64,000 nt of DNA, taken from positions 415,159 through 479,158 of the forward strand of contig JAQFVV010006634.1 of assembly GCA_028023455.1 (NCBI GenBank), in the 5' to 3' direction. The stretch comes from Epiperipatus broadwayi (lineage: Eukaryota; Onychophora; Udeonychophora; Euonychophora; Peripatidae). How positions within the stretch are numbered: position 1 is the stretch's first letter; each line of letters starts with the position of its first letter. Shown piece after piece: positions 52,301 through 64,000 of the stretch. The notes under the pieces were generated by a model. That model was not told where the DNA came from, ran no database searches, and saw nothing but the letters and a program-made list of their open reading frames with translations. Made by a program: the position numbers and the translations under genes.

Positions 52301-55300
52301 CTTTAACTTAAAACAATCATTACAGATAATATTAGTTAAAACAATGCAAATATTAATAATAATTTTAATATAAGGTTTATTTTTAAGATTTAAAGAATGT
52401 TATTACATGTGATTACAAATTGCAATGTGTTTTAACAAAGTATGTATTATTAAATATGCTAATATAAAGAAGAATTGATTCAAGAACTGTTTCAATGTTT
52501 ATACACTAAAATATAACAGTACACCAGCAATAGTAATTGTAAATTCCTTCCAAAAATATATTACTTATTTTCTATCATAATATATATAAAAAAACAGATT
52601 CAAATACTAAGTTACTTGCAAAAATTGAGTAAGTGATTCGTTTGTTGCTTACATTTGAATCTAAAATATTTGAATTCAAATTGCTATTTTGTCAATAACT
52701 TTGCCTTAGATGTTTATTTAAATCTACCTAAATGCTAGTTAAATAAGGCATTGAATCTATATGACTAAACAATCACTTTTGATCATTATAATAGTAACTT
52801 TCTATTGTCTACCATCCTGTTAATACAATTTTAAAATCTCAAATTGACAATTTTTTATGAGATTAAAAAACATATTTTTACACATGCGTACACAAAATAT
52901 AATTGTTTCATGTGAATTAGCTACATCATTAAATCCCTTAAGACAACTTTAAAATTCAATTGTAAAATGTCCTTAAATTTTATGGCAGTGAAATACATAT
53001 TTTCACACATGCATCCACAAACTATAATTGTTTCTTGTGATTCTCTATAAATGTAAATTTTAAAAAAACCAGTAGAAAGTATAGTTTTGATAAACAAGAA
53101 TAGCATCTATTTTAACATCATCTATTAAAAGCTTGACTTGTACTTTGGAAATATGATACTAGCCTGAAGACTTTTTAAAATTCCAGGGATAACAAAGATA
53201 GCAAATTTAGAGATAATTGATAAGCTTGTACCCGAACTTTTGCTTGAGGCACAAATGAGCTGATTAAAATTATTTCTTTTAGTTTTATTATAAGAAGATC
53301 TACAGAAAGATCAACGACAAAATGTTAAGACGACTTTTAACAATAAAATGCTTATAATAATGTGAAAGGCTAAAACCTTCGACAGAAGCGCTTTAAAAAT
53401 GCTTATGTGATAGCATTATTCATTATTAAAGACACTTTACACAGTTTGAAATAGTAAACAAATAATGTCGTTCTGAAGAAACCTATTTATATGATATTTC
53501 CATATCTCTAACAATTTGATAGAGATTATTAATAATATGCGGTAGATGGTAAAATATTAAATTCAGTTATGCATTTTTTAATTTTTTTATTTCGCATATA
53601 TAAAAAATCTTTATCAATCTCATTATTAATTTCATTATTATTCTTTATTTTATGATTATTTATTAATGCAACTTTATTGTTAACATCAATATTTTTATTT
53701 TATTAATGCTTTTAAACTTTTGAATTAAATAATCTTATATAAATTTTGCAAAGAAATAAATTTAATCCTCCTGATAAAACAGTAGAAATCTCCGTATAAT
53801 ACTGAGAAATTAAATTAAAATGTACGATTTGAAAAGTTCTTTAGTAACATTATACAAAGCAGATTTAATTAACATTATGTTGAGTCAAAAGTAAAAAGGA
53901 ATTAATAACCCAAAAGTTTTTGTAATTAGATTAGCATCTTTTAAAATAAAATATTGCATTAACTTAAATTTTATTTTAAACTCATTGGAGATATAATTAT
54001 ACAATCTCATTAGGAAATGCCGTTTATATATAATGTTGTGTATTAAAAGATGGTCCTCATGGTATAGCGCAGGGCATATCTATATTTTATGCTTTCGAAA
54101 GGGAAGTGGGATTTTATATTTAGGCGAAAATTTGTTCACATAAATGAGGACTTTCAAGCGTGGTTTTTTTTTTTTTTCAGAAAGCCGTCTATATTATAGG
54201 CATTTAGGCAAACAATTACTGGTTTAAAATTGTAATATTTTGGATTAACTCAGCTACAGAACAAACAAATAAAATAAATAAAATAAAAGTCTTCAATAAC
54301 TAGCATTGACTTACTGAGTGAATATTGTGCTTTCTCTTCAATGTTCCTAAAGGAAGAAATTCCTGAGGGATAGCATTTAAAACAGAAAATTTACAAAATC
54401 AAAATGTTAATTTTTAAGAGGCACTTCAAATTTTCTTAATATGTCAACACCCAACATCTACAGTGGCTATGGGGATATCAATGGCAGAGCTATTGTTCAG
54501 TTAATCATTGAGGAATAAACTATCCTTTTAATTTTATGTAAGAAAAATTTGAAAGTAGTAGCAAAAGAAAATGATAAAAGTCTGAAGCAATATTTGCAAG
54601 AAACACTATGATATCTGCTAAATCTAGATGAATTAAATAATCTCCATTTACTTTTATTTCCTTAGTTTACCCTTTTAATTCAAAAATATTTTTGTAAAAC
54701 TGGTGTAAAAAGTTTTGCAGATATGTGGAATCATTGTCATAAACCCTTCTTAAGCTTAATTTTTTTGCATCACCCTGTAATCTAAACATTGCTGTTATAT
54801 TTTGATAAATATTCTTCAGAATATGACAGTACTTTACATATACATTTTGAGAGAGTCAAATGTCTTTTCTAAATCTACAAATCCAAGTTATAAGGCCATT
54901 TCATATTCATTTTTTTCTATAACTTTTCTCAATGCATTCATGCATCCAGTCATTTTTAAATCCTATTTGTTATTTTGCAGGTTATAATCCAAATTTTACT
55001 GTGAGTTGTAATTAATTTGGTAAAAAATTAGTCTAGCATAAATGACTAATATGTTTGCAATTTTTAATATACACATTTTTTATTATAAATATATGCACTT
55101 ATCTTAAGAAAAGCTATTAATAACTGCATATTTACTGAAGCTTATTACAAAGTATGGCTTCACTTTTAAAATACTATTATTATTACTAGATGTTTCAAAT
55201 TGGGTATAACTTTATCATTTATACATTTGATTTAAAACAACGTCAACAATTTTTCTATTTTTTCATCTGCTTCTTTTAAGATATCAGTTATATTTCCATT

Positions 55301-57600
55301 AGTTCTGTAGTTTTTCACTTCATCATAGATATAAATGTATATCTCATTTAAATTGTTGGACAATCATAAGTTGTAGTAAGTGTAGGAAATATTTTTTTTG
55401 TACTTTATTAGTATATAATTCTTTATAAAAGTTTTTTTATACATATCATGATATCATTTCTCTTTTTAGTAATATTTTCATTTTTAATTTTTATTGAAGT
55501 AACTTTCCTTGCAATAAAAAAATCTTGTTTTTTTTTTTTTTATATAACTTTTCTGTTAAATCACAATTATGTTTTCTTAGATCATTATTAACTATTTTTT
55601 GTAACATTTTGAAAAAGCTAGATATTTATTTATTTTTAATAGATTACCTTTATATATTTCTGTAGTTCTTTTTTTTTTATATACATTTTTTTATCTCAAT
55701 AGAAAATTTACTGATAAATTGCTTTTTTTTTGTATCTGTTGTTTTTTTACAGTTCTTAATAGTATATGTTGTCTTCCTTTTGATTGATATCTAATTTGAA
55801 CCATCTTTTAAATCTGTTGATATCTTAAAACGATATACATTGGAATGTTTTTGAAGGTTAGAAACATCAATTATTTATATTGTTGTTTTTTATAATATTT
55901 GATCCTCTACTTATGCATTAACACAACTTATTTCTCATTAAAAATAATTAACTCCTGTGTCAAATTGATTAAGAATGATATAATTTTGAAATATCTATTT
56001 GCTAGTATTCAAAATTTAATCCAATTCTCAAGTACTTTTATCTAGAAATTAATTTCCGATTAGTATTTTTCAGTAATATTCAGTTCTTATTTTATTTTCT
56101 GCAAACTTCACAAGTTTGTATCCCCTCTAATTTCTATCACCAAAATCAAATTTATTCACATCAGTTTTATATTTCAATTATTTACCAATTCTAACATTAA
56201 AGTTCATGAAAATTTTAAAATATTGTTTGGTCTGGTCAACAGCATTTTGTACATATAAAAATTGTTTACTTCTTTATTACAATGAAAAATTTTTGAAGCA
56301 TAAACTTGAAATATCTGCTTTTTGTATTTCCATAAATTTGAATAGCTAATCTTACTATTCTGTTTGAAATCAATCTCCATAATGTTTTGTATTACTAATG
56401 AATTCCTGTTGTGTTTACAATCTGTGTGTCTGTAGAAAATTCTAATTTGAACCATCTTAAATCAAATGACACTTTGCCTTTCTTTTTAATTTTATAAAAT
56501 CCAACAATGTCTCACTTTATTTATAAAGATATATAATATTTTTTGAAAAATTTCAAATTTAAAAAATTGTCATAAAAATTTTAATACTAAAAATTAAAAG
56601 CCATAAAATGAAAAATAGTGAGAAAAGTTGAATACGGATTCAACATGCTCCTCCCCTCCAAAAGAAGTTGTAAAACTTGAGCATAATGATGAAAAATGGT
56701 AAAAATATGTTTAAAATAAAGCACGACTATTTTTTTTTTTTAAAAAAATACTACTGTAAAGTTAAAAATATGCTACGAAGTCTTCATAATTACCATAACA
56801 AATAATTTATATTTTAATTAAGAACACAATGTTTAAATAACATGGTAGGATAGAGAGATATGTTGTTTTTAATTGAAACTTAAATTTATTTCTCTTGGAG
56901 CTTGGATTTCATATGATCTCTTAAAAACAAAATATTGAATTATTTTTAATACAAAATAATTATAAAAATATTAAGTAATTTAATGGCTTATTTCTCAGGA
57001 GTTCTCAGAAAGTTCAAGTAATATACACTACAAAGCTGGAGTCACAAACTATGAGTATTGAATCTCAGATTTTACTATTCTACTACTGTACTAAAATCAC
57101 ACAAAGCAAAAAAAAAGCCAAATATTTTATAGCTCAGGATCTCATAAGAATTCCAATCATCAGCATCCTTAGAGATGGATATATGACATATAAATGTAGA
57201 TCTCCAAAGTTTGCCATTCTATTGATATATTTTAGGTAAAGTAATAAAAATATTTAAGATATGTGTTACTGCTATACCTGAAAGAAAAACAACAGATTAG
57301 AAAGACAATAGTAAGTGTTGGTATATTTTACTTTTAGGGATATTTTAAAAAAAAAAGAATCTGCAAATACTTTTAAAACATTGAAGGATTTGAAAATGAC
57401 TCATGAAATCAATAAAAAATAGGACAGATTTTGCTTTAAAATGCTATGCAAAATAGCAGAAAGAAAGAGGAACAACTCAAAATAATTTTTTTAAAAAAAT
57501 AAGATAGCTAAAATGGAACCAATTGCAATTGTTAGAAATGCGGAATTTAGTAAAATAAAAGAAAAAGTGCTGATGAAGATTTAAAAAATAAAATAACATC
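52301..57600. other. AT-rich DNA; one diverged tandem duplication
   Basis: About 52,860-52,918 and 52,980-53,043 share 'acacatgc', 'cacaaa.tataattgtttc' and 'tgtga', spaced about 121 bp. Many T-runs occur between 54,160 and 55,760. No gene or RNA recognised. Confidence 0.5.
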
Positions 57601-57621
57601 ATAAGTAAAAAAAAAAATTAG

Positions 57622-58019
57622 ACACAAAAAAAAAAACACCAAATCCACAACCACCACAACAAACTACAAGAAAAATAACAAAAAAAATACCAACAAAAAA
57701 CATAACAAATACTATATACACTTTTTTCTCTCATATATACAACCTACCCACCACCCTCCAACCTCCTCACACCTCATATTATATCAACCTTACAATGTAA
57801 AAATAAATTTCTATATTTTTTTTTTTTTTTTTGCAATTTTTTAAAATCTTTTCTTTTTTCCCCCCCCCCAAAAACCCTTTTCAAAATATATTTCATAATT
57901 ATCCTTTCCAATTAAATTTTCCCTCCATTTCATAATTTCTTTAATAAATAATATATCCATTCGCTCTCCCAATATTTTTAACATTTCATATTCTCTCTAT
58001 CTAAATTATCCCACACATA
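57622..58019. other. G-depleted, homopolymer-rich stretch
   Basis: Across 398 nt I count four G on the plus strand (57,670, 57,796, 57,833, 57,963), while C is common, including a run of about ten C near 57,860. Long A- and T-runs interrupt it. No coding meaning is visible. Either an unusual strand-asymmetric sequence or a low-quality consensus region. Confidence 0.85.
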
Positions 58020-58339
58020 GTAAAATAATTTGGATATATAAATTCTTATATAAAAATAAACATTTTTTTAAATTTTAAATTTAAGAAATAATCTTGACGT
58101 CGGATTGAATTGAAGTGCTCAATCTTGTTGAGACAAAACTCGCATAGAGATAGCATTCTAATTAATTAGTTTTTGAAAAACGGGGGAAACAATTAGCATT
58201 TTTAATATATTTATATACAATTAGCAGTGACTGTTCTTCTAAATGAAAAGAGGAGAAAACTGACAAAATTTTAACAAAATGTTAATTGTATAAAAACGAA
58301 TCAGAGAAACATATATAAAGCTATATATATATATATTTC

Positions 58340-58430
58340 ATATGTCTTAGCATCGGCCGGGACGCGAACCCACAACCGTCTGCAACCAACTACTTGCTTG
58401 CATGGCGGCTGCGATACCTCTTGGCTAACA
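58340..58430 (-). mobile_element. tRNA-derived SINE head (copy 2)
   Basis: On the minus strand from about 58,428: 'tagccaagaggtatcgc' (A-box-like), then 'ggttcgcgtcc' (58,370-58,360), a good B box, then 'cggccgatgctaagacatat' and a TA-rich tail. About 75-80% similar to the copy at 32.4 kb by eye. The GC-rich tRNA-like body contrasts with its surroundings. Not a functional tRNA gene, since the acceptor stem is imperfect. Confidence 0.75.
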
Positions 58431-58444
58431 ACGCAAGACAGCTA

Positions 58445-60017
58445 TATATATTATTTAATTTTTTTAGTCTGGTTTTTGATACGTCATTATAAAGTATTGT
58501 ATGCATTAAACAGTTTTCTGTTTTAAAAAAGTCAATATCTAATTTAAATGAATTCTCCTAGAGAAAAACCATTAATTTTTTAATTTTTACACTGTTTTAA
58601 AGGTAATCATTTTAGTCCATCAAATTTACTATAAAATGTTTTTTTTTTTTTTTAAATGCTGATATTTATCTTTCCATGTCTGATCTGATACAAATGTATC
58701 ATTAATTTCTTTATTTTCAACAATTTATTTGTATGTTTTACTATGAAATTTCTGAATATTACAAAAGATACTTCAATACATTTTTTTTTTTACTTTAAGT
58801 AAATAATTTATATCATTATTGTTTGTCAGTAAATGGCGACGTAGGATCTCTACTCCTTTTCATGTAAGTCCATTTTTATAATCAAAAAGATATAAAAAAA
58901 TTTAAACAATGTACTTCTCTCAAGCTGATATATATGCGAGCTAAATAATTTTGAATTTCTTTTTTACCCCTGGCTAAAAAGTCATTCAGATTTTTTAAAC
59001 ATTAATTAATAAGAAAATTTCAAAGTATGAAAAACATTTAGCAGATTTATATTCTGAATTGTCAAAAAATATTGCAATCATCAACATACTCTAAATCTAG
59101 AATCCAAATTGTGTCTTAATGTATGTCCGTATTGGGACATATGTATGTCCAAATAAATATGTGTTTTGAATTTTTCCATGCATAAGATATTATTTGAGCA
59201 TAGGAAGTTCTAGTAATGAAATAAATCTCAACAACTATTTATAAAGATTGCTTCTGTTACGGTTTGCTTCAGTTTCGATCACATCAATTATTCTCATCGG
59301 ATTTGTTGTGATAATTTCTTTTATTGCTCTAAGAAAATAACTATAAAATTATTTAAACATTACCAAGCAATAATGGATATTATGAAAATTCAAATTAGTG
59401 ATATTAATTCTTTGAGATAATCTGCGATGTCAATAGTGTCCTTATTATCTTTAAATAAGGAAAAGATAAAAATAATTTATGGATACATATACGCATATTA
59501 ATAGGTCTTCTTCCACGTTTTTTAAAATGAGAATTAGGTATTGTATTAATTAAAAAGACACACGGAAAATTTAAAATGTACTATCTAGGAATTCTATTTA
59601 TCTGAATTACTATAAACTAAAAATTAATCTATTTTTAGCTTACAACCAAAGTTTTTATGATTGAATGTTATGAACAACAACCTATGAGGAAATATTAATG
59701 TAGAATATTAATGTCTAAATCTAAAATACTGTAAAAACTTGATTAATACATGTACAAATTCGAAACAGTTTTAAAAAGTTTATATATATCAGGTGTTCTG
59801 CTATGGCTACAATTCTAAGATTACTGTAAAACTCCATAGTTGGCAGATTGGAGAATGACTTTTTGATATTAATGTTCATTATAAACAGAAATTAACATTG
59901 CCTGAGCAAGAATATCTCCTGATGCCTTAAAGGATAGGATTATGGTCTACCAATAACTAAATGCTGTTTTTATACAAATAGACTTTTCTGTTTCTTAATG
60001 TGTTATTGCCTTCAATC
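58445..60017. other. AT-rich DNA without recognisable gene
   Basis: No feature recognised. Confidence 0.5.
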
Positions 60018-60030
60018 ACTTAACATAATA
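60018..60030 (+). repeat. 13-bp direct repeat, left (putative TSD)
   Basis: CACTTAACATAAT, repeated exactly at 60,560-60,572, brackets the family A element. Confidence 0.75.
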
Positions 60031-60134
60031 AACAAAGCAAAAACTCTCCATGCAATATTGCCACCCTGTGCCAACCAGAGTAATCAATGAATGTCAGATG
60101 GCTTGTGCATAAAATCCCTATCTAATGCCTATTC

Positions 60135-60194
60135 ATCCAATATCCCCAGACTAGTTTCTGGCTTGTGGCCATTGTCAGTGAGGAGCTTTGGATC
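60135..60194 (-). ncRNA. Hammerhead, family A left arm (single core change)
   Basis: On the minus strand the box reads CTGACAA (60,178-60,172), with G8 changed to A. All else is ideal. Stem I is ATCCAA/TTGGAT plus TCCTCA/TGGGGA around an AAGC/TA loop (AGC or so). Stem II is TGGC/GCCA with a CACAA loop. GAAA, palindromic CTAG stem III and a GUC triplet follow. The best structural example of family A, but predicted inactive. Confidence 0.85.
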
Positions 60195-60349
60195 TGAGAG
60201 CACTGCACCTAGATCTTAGGATCTAATGCAATCCTCCAGCAGCCACCTTTTATCTCTACTTAACTACAAAACTATGAGAATGAAATTGAAAATAAAAATA
60301 TTTTCAATCTAAGCTCAATAGCTTATATAAACATATGGGTCTAAACTCA

Positions 60350-60406
60350 GTTCCTCACTGACGATGGCCACAAGCCAGAAACTAATCTGGGGATATTGGA
60401 TGATTA
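60350..60406 (+). ncRNA. Hammerhead ribozyme candidate, family A right arm (core intact)
   Basis: CTGACGA (60,358-60,364), stem II TGGC/GCCA with CACAA loop, GAAA (60,378-60,381), CTAA, TC (60,386-60,387). Inner stem I TCCTCA/TGGGGA is complete, but the outer helix is missing because the internal sequence breaks just before it. Stem III has a C-A mismatch. Invariant residues are complete. Confidence 0.75.
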
Positions 60407-60559
60407 GGCATTAGATAGGGATTTTATGCACAAGACTTCTGGCATTCATTGATTACTCTGCTTGACACAGGGTGGCAATACTGTATGGAGAGTTTTGTTT
60501 GTTTATAAACAATTATGTGCTAGTATAAGATAGTGATCATGTGATGCTTAATGGTTTAA

Positions 60560-60572
60560 CACTTAACATAAT
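60560..60572 (+). repeat. 13-bp direct repeat, right (putative TSD)
   Basis: Exact partner of 60,018-60,030. Confidence 0.75.
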
Positions 60573-63500
60573 GTAAGGCCTGATCTACATGAACTTTCTC
60601 ATGTAATAATTCACCTTTCATTACTATCTTAGACAATAAGATATACTTGTACAACTGCATTTTCACCCTTTAATTACATAACCAGCAATTTTGGGTTCAA
60701 TTCCTACTTTATTTTTTCCAGTTTAAGTTCTTGAGAAGTAAAAAAAAGCAATAATCAGAGAGATTTAGTAAACTGGAATATTATTTTATGATTAATATTT
60801 GGAATGTATGTTCTTATTGTATGAGGTCTTACAAATGCATATTGTTGGACATATCAAAGATTAGAATCTTCCTTGATTAAAATAATTGCATTAATAAATA
60901 AGTCTTATTAAAATTATGTATATAAAACATTGATGCACATTTTAAAGTAGATTCTACTGTTTATGTTAAATTCCCACCCATCTTAAATATTAACAATGCT
61001 AATTTACACTTTCCAAATTGTCCTATTACCAAGTCATAAAATTCTATTAAGTAGTGTTTATAGACACTTCTTAAGATGACTGAAAAAAAGAATCAAAATT
61101 GATGTTTTGATAGTGATCTTACTATTAGGGTCTTAATTTAAAGTAAATATGTGGAGTTTATTTGCTTGATAATAATAAACAAAATCTGAAGCTTTATAAT
61201 AAATATAGAAATTTAACACCACATGTCCAATGACTGGCAAAAATGCTCATAAATGATTTGTGAATTAAAACTGCAAAGGAGATTCATAGCTTCAATGGTG
61301 TTGCTCTTTTGTACCTTTTTAATATACTGAAGGTAATCTGATGACAATGATATTTTAAAAAGCTGAAAGGAACATTTGATTATCCTTTGAATAATAAAAT
61401 AAAGAAGTGAGAAAATGGCTTATAATGATGTATCAATTATATTTACTTATTTAAATTTGAACAAAGATATTTAGTTTAGCAAAGTCAAAACAGTTTTTTG
61501 CAATCTTATACATGAAAAGACTGAAAACTGGGAAAAGATGATTGGAGAAATTTTAAACTATCATGCTAAGAAGTTAATTTTAAAATAATGAAAATTTAAA
61601 AAATATAAAAGCTCATAAAGGTGTGCCACCTAATTATGGTGATTTTTCTAGTTCATTTGTATACGCTTTGCATAATGTTTTGTTTCCTTGCCCTAGTTCT
61701 TTGTTCTGCAGCTCACAGTACCACTATGAATATGAGGCAAAAGGCCTCGAAAGTGCTTAGCATGTAATAATTTCTGTGTATCTTGATAGCTTCACATTCA
61801 AGTGTGTCATACGCTTTGTTAATTTTGTATATAAATGAAATAGATAAAATTGCTGTAATTACCATGAATTACCATTATTTTCTATTTCACTAAAGCAATT
61901 CTCAAGTATTTTGTTGCTATATGTTTTTAGTCATAAGAAAATGTTTAGCAAAAGCTAAGTGAGAGTTTAGTGTATCAATATAGAATGACTTGTTGCCAGA
62001 CAAATGCAAGAAGAATATAGAGAACAAAGAGGTGTTTTGTAAATTAATTTTTAAAGTTTTTCTCAAGGTAATTGATTCAAAAGATATATAATATTGCTTG
62101 AAACTATGGTTTTACACAGATTTTATTTATATTATACAACATCTATATCATGGAATTAGTTATTACAGGTAAAAAATCTAAGGTATTTGAAAATGAAAAT
62201 TCGTGTTGAACAACGATGTATATAGTCTGAATATTGTTTTTATATTTTATAACTGTGGCCTTTGGAGTTGTTTATAAAAAGCTAAATGAATCAGGGACTG
62301 TTTATAGCAGTGTAAGGTATTAGGGGTCAAGATGAATCAAACTCGCTGATGAAATTTTTAATCTAGATTTATTAAAATGAAAATCATGTTCTTGTTCTGA
62401 ATTTACAGTATGGTAATAAAAGATATTTTTGTCAGTTCAAAAATAAATCTACAGAAATCATGTTGAATGCAACATATAAAGACTTTTAATTAATAACCAT
62501 GGTTATGTCCTTTATTGCTTGTGACAAATAAAAAATCATTAACAAACATTTGTTTGTATAGTTATCACTTTATGAATATAAACCGATTACTTTTTAAGAA
62601 GAAAATGATCTTAGATATTGAAATGCAATTCCAATATTTTGTTGTTTTTAATAAGCTAAATCATACTAATTGTATAAATTTATATGGCTGTCGTTTTATC
62701 TAATTTATTGTATGAGAGTAAGGCTAGAACAATTTATTATTGTGATATAAATTAATTAGATAATTTTCATTTAAGGATGTTCTATAAACTTTAAATAATA
62801 CAATGAAAAAATCATATGTCATTAATATTTATTCGAAATTCTGGAAATAATATGATACATTCCACTATTGTAAAATCAACGGTTTATTGGATTTTACATG
62901 TAAAATGGATGAAAAATGCATGTCTTTCTACAAAGGATGTTTTGCAGTGAAATGGATTATAGTTTTTATAAAAAGATAGATGTTATTAACATTACAAAGA
63001 TTTTTTTCAAAGCATTCCAAACGCCAGTATTGTTTGTTTTCATTGAACGGATGTAAAAAATAAAATAAAGTGGACAGTTATAAATAGACATTGTATTGAA
63101 ATATTTCAAAAAGAAAACTTCTTTGCTAATAAATAGCATTGCAAAATAACAAATAATTTATTAATATGTTTCTATATGTGATTATATGTATGATTTGCGG
63201 ACTGATTTGTATAAACAATACCAATATTATTTTATAATTATTAATAGTACTTTGTTTTGTCTTTTTATATTTTTTCTTTTAGGACTGGAATACTCTTACT
63301 TATTAATAAATAGAACTGTTTTGTATGACACATACGTACACATAATGAAAGATTATATATCACATAATGCAATTTGCTATACTATATTCAAAACAGGGGC
63401 TGGTTATCTAAATGCTCGAAAATGATCACTGCACAGAAATAGTTTTAGATTTTTCCATTAACCTTTAGTTTCTAAAATCTAATCTTTGATTGGATATTGA

Positions 63501-64000
63501 ATACCAAGATGCACATTTTGGTAAGTATTTTTTTTTTACACATATTCGGATATATATAAATTTATTTTTCAAATTTTATATGTATGTGTGCATATATATA
63601 AATGAAAAAATAAGTTAATAATTTTCTAACACATATTTAAATTATATTATTACGTATATTGGTGATTATTTATCTTTTCAACATATATGTGTTTAAGTGT
63701 ATCAGTGTTATGAGATAGTGTGGAGAATGGTGGGGCATGTGAAAGTCTGTGCTCATATACCCTATATATTACCCCTTCCACTGTATAATAATCAGATTAT
63801 ATATTTTAGAGTTAGGCTAAAATAATAAGACTACACATATTTATTCATTGTTAAAGTCGTACTTATTTTGAAGAAAAAGAGTTTGCCTTTGCAAATGAAA
63901 ATTAATAACTTCAGAATGTTTAAGGTCAGCTAGCTATCTAACTTTACTAGCTTACCAATTATTATTGAATATTATGGAATGAAATTAAACAAATAGATTT
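60573..64000. other. AT-rich DNA without recognisable gene
   Basis: An isolated B-box-like 'gggttcaattcct' lies at about 60,692-60,704, without a convincing A box. ORFs of 60-80 codons (62,515; 63,186) show no domain. Short TA tracts lie near 63,550-63,600. Confidence 0.5.

Larger units (their letters stand above)
60031..60559. mobile_element. Family A element, most complete copy (two hammerhead arms)
   Basis: A 529-bp element between exact 13-bp direct repeats. The left arm (about 60,037-60,195) and right arm (about 60,352-60,500) are inverted copies. Each contains a hammerhead with its 3' side outward. The middle (about 60,196-60,350) includes 'tgcacctagatcttaggatc' and 'ctccagcagccacc', shared with 10.7-10.8 kb. 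The right end extends about 55 bp further ('gatcatgtgatgcttaatgg') than the left, so the left arm is truncated at the insertion boundary. A TSD of this length and an asymmetric inverted structure suit target-primed retrotransposition (PLE-like) better than cut-and-paste. Confidence 0.85.

Noticed and set aside
60692-60704. B-box-like gggttcaattcct as a tRNA gene
   Set aside because: No A box at suitable spacing and no cloverleaf stems.

Overview
This window is AT-rich animal-type DNA (by eye about three quarters A+T) with no intact cellular gene. It holds long tetranucleotide microsatellites, decayed non-LTR and Penelope-like retrotransposons (PLEs), a mariner remnant, a miniature LTR element and many short inverted-repeat elements. 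It reads as an intergenic region or a giant intron of an AT-rich invertebrate metazoan. The species cannot be fixed from the sequence. Nearly all short ORFs are chance, and the longest are translations of the GATA tract (the repeated residues LSIY).

Layout. 1.3-3.2 kb: GATA field with an almost pure tract of about 950 bp. 4.9-9.4 kb: inverted-repeat elements of families C and D and two other hairpins. 10.6-17.0 kb: five copies of family A and one of family B. 19.9-20.2 kb: another hairpin element. 21.9-24.6 kb: broken plus-strand PLE (reverse transcriptase plus GIY-YIG endonuclease). 26.4-28.5 kb: a near-perfect 111-bp palindrome and a TRIM-like LTR element with a 5-bp target duplication. 29.7-30.7 kb: family B copy with a graded compound microsatellite, then a family A arm. 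32.4 and 58.4 kb: tRNA-like SINE heads. 35.9-38.2 kb: 5'-truncated minus-strand LINE. 39.0-41.1 kb: minus-strand PLE copy. 42.5 and 45.9-46.4 kb: family B copies. 44.4-44.9 kb: mariner-like pseudogene. 52.0 and 60.0-60.6 kb: family A foldbacks, the latter with a 13-bp flanking direct repeat. 57.6-58.0 kb: a strongly G-depleted stretch.

The most interesting signal is not protein coding. Families A and B carry hammerhead-ribozyme cores (CTGANGA, stem II, GAAA, a tiny palindromic stem III, a UC or GUC cleavage site, and a stem I split by an internal loop). These sit inside the inverted arms with their 3' sides facing outward. The minus-strand copy at 11,955-12,009 is intact at every invariant position. 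Families C and D carry decayed versions, and a similar but weaker layout is kept downstream of both PLE ORFs. My inference is that these are non-autonomous, PLE-type elements in which inverted terminal modules each bear a self-cleaving RNA.
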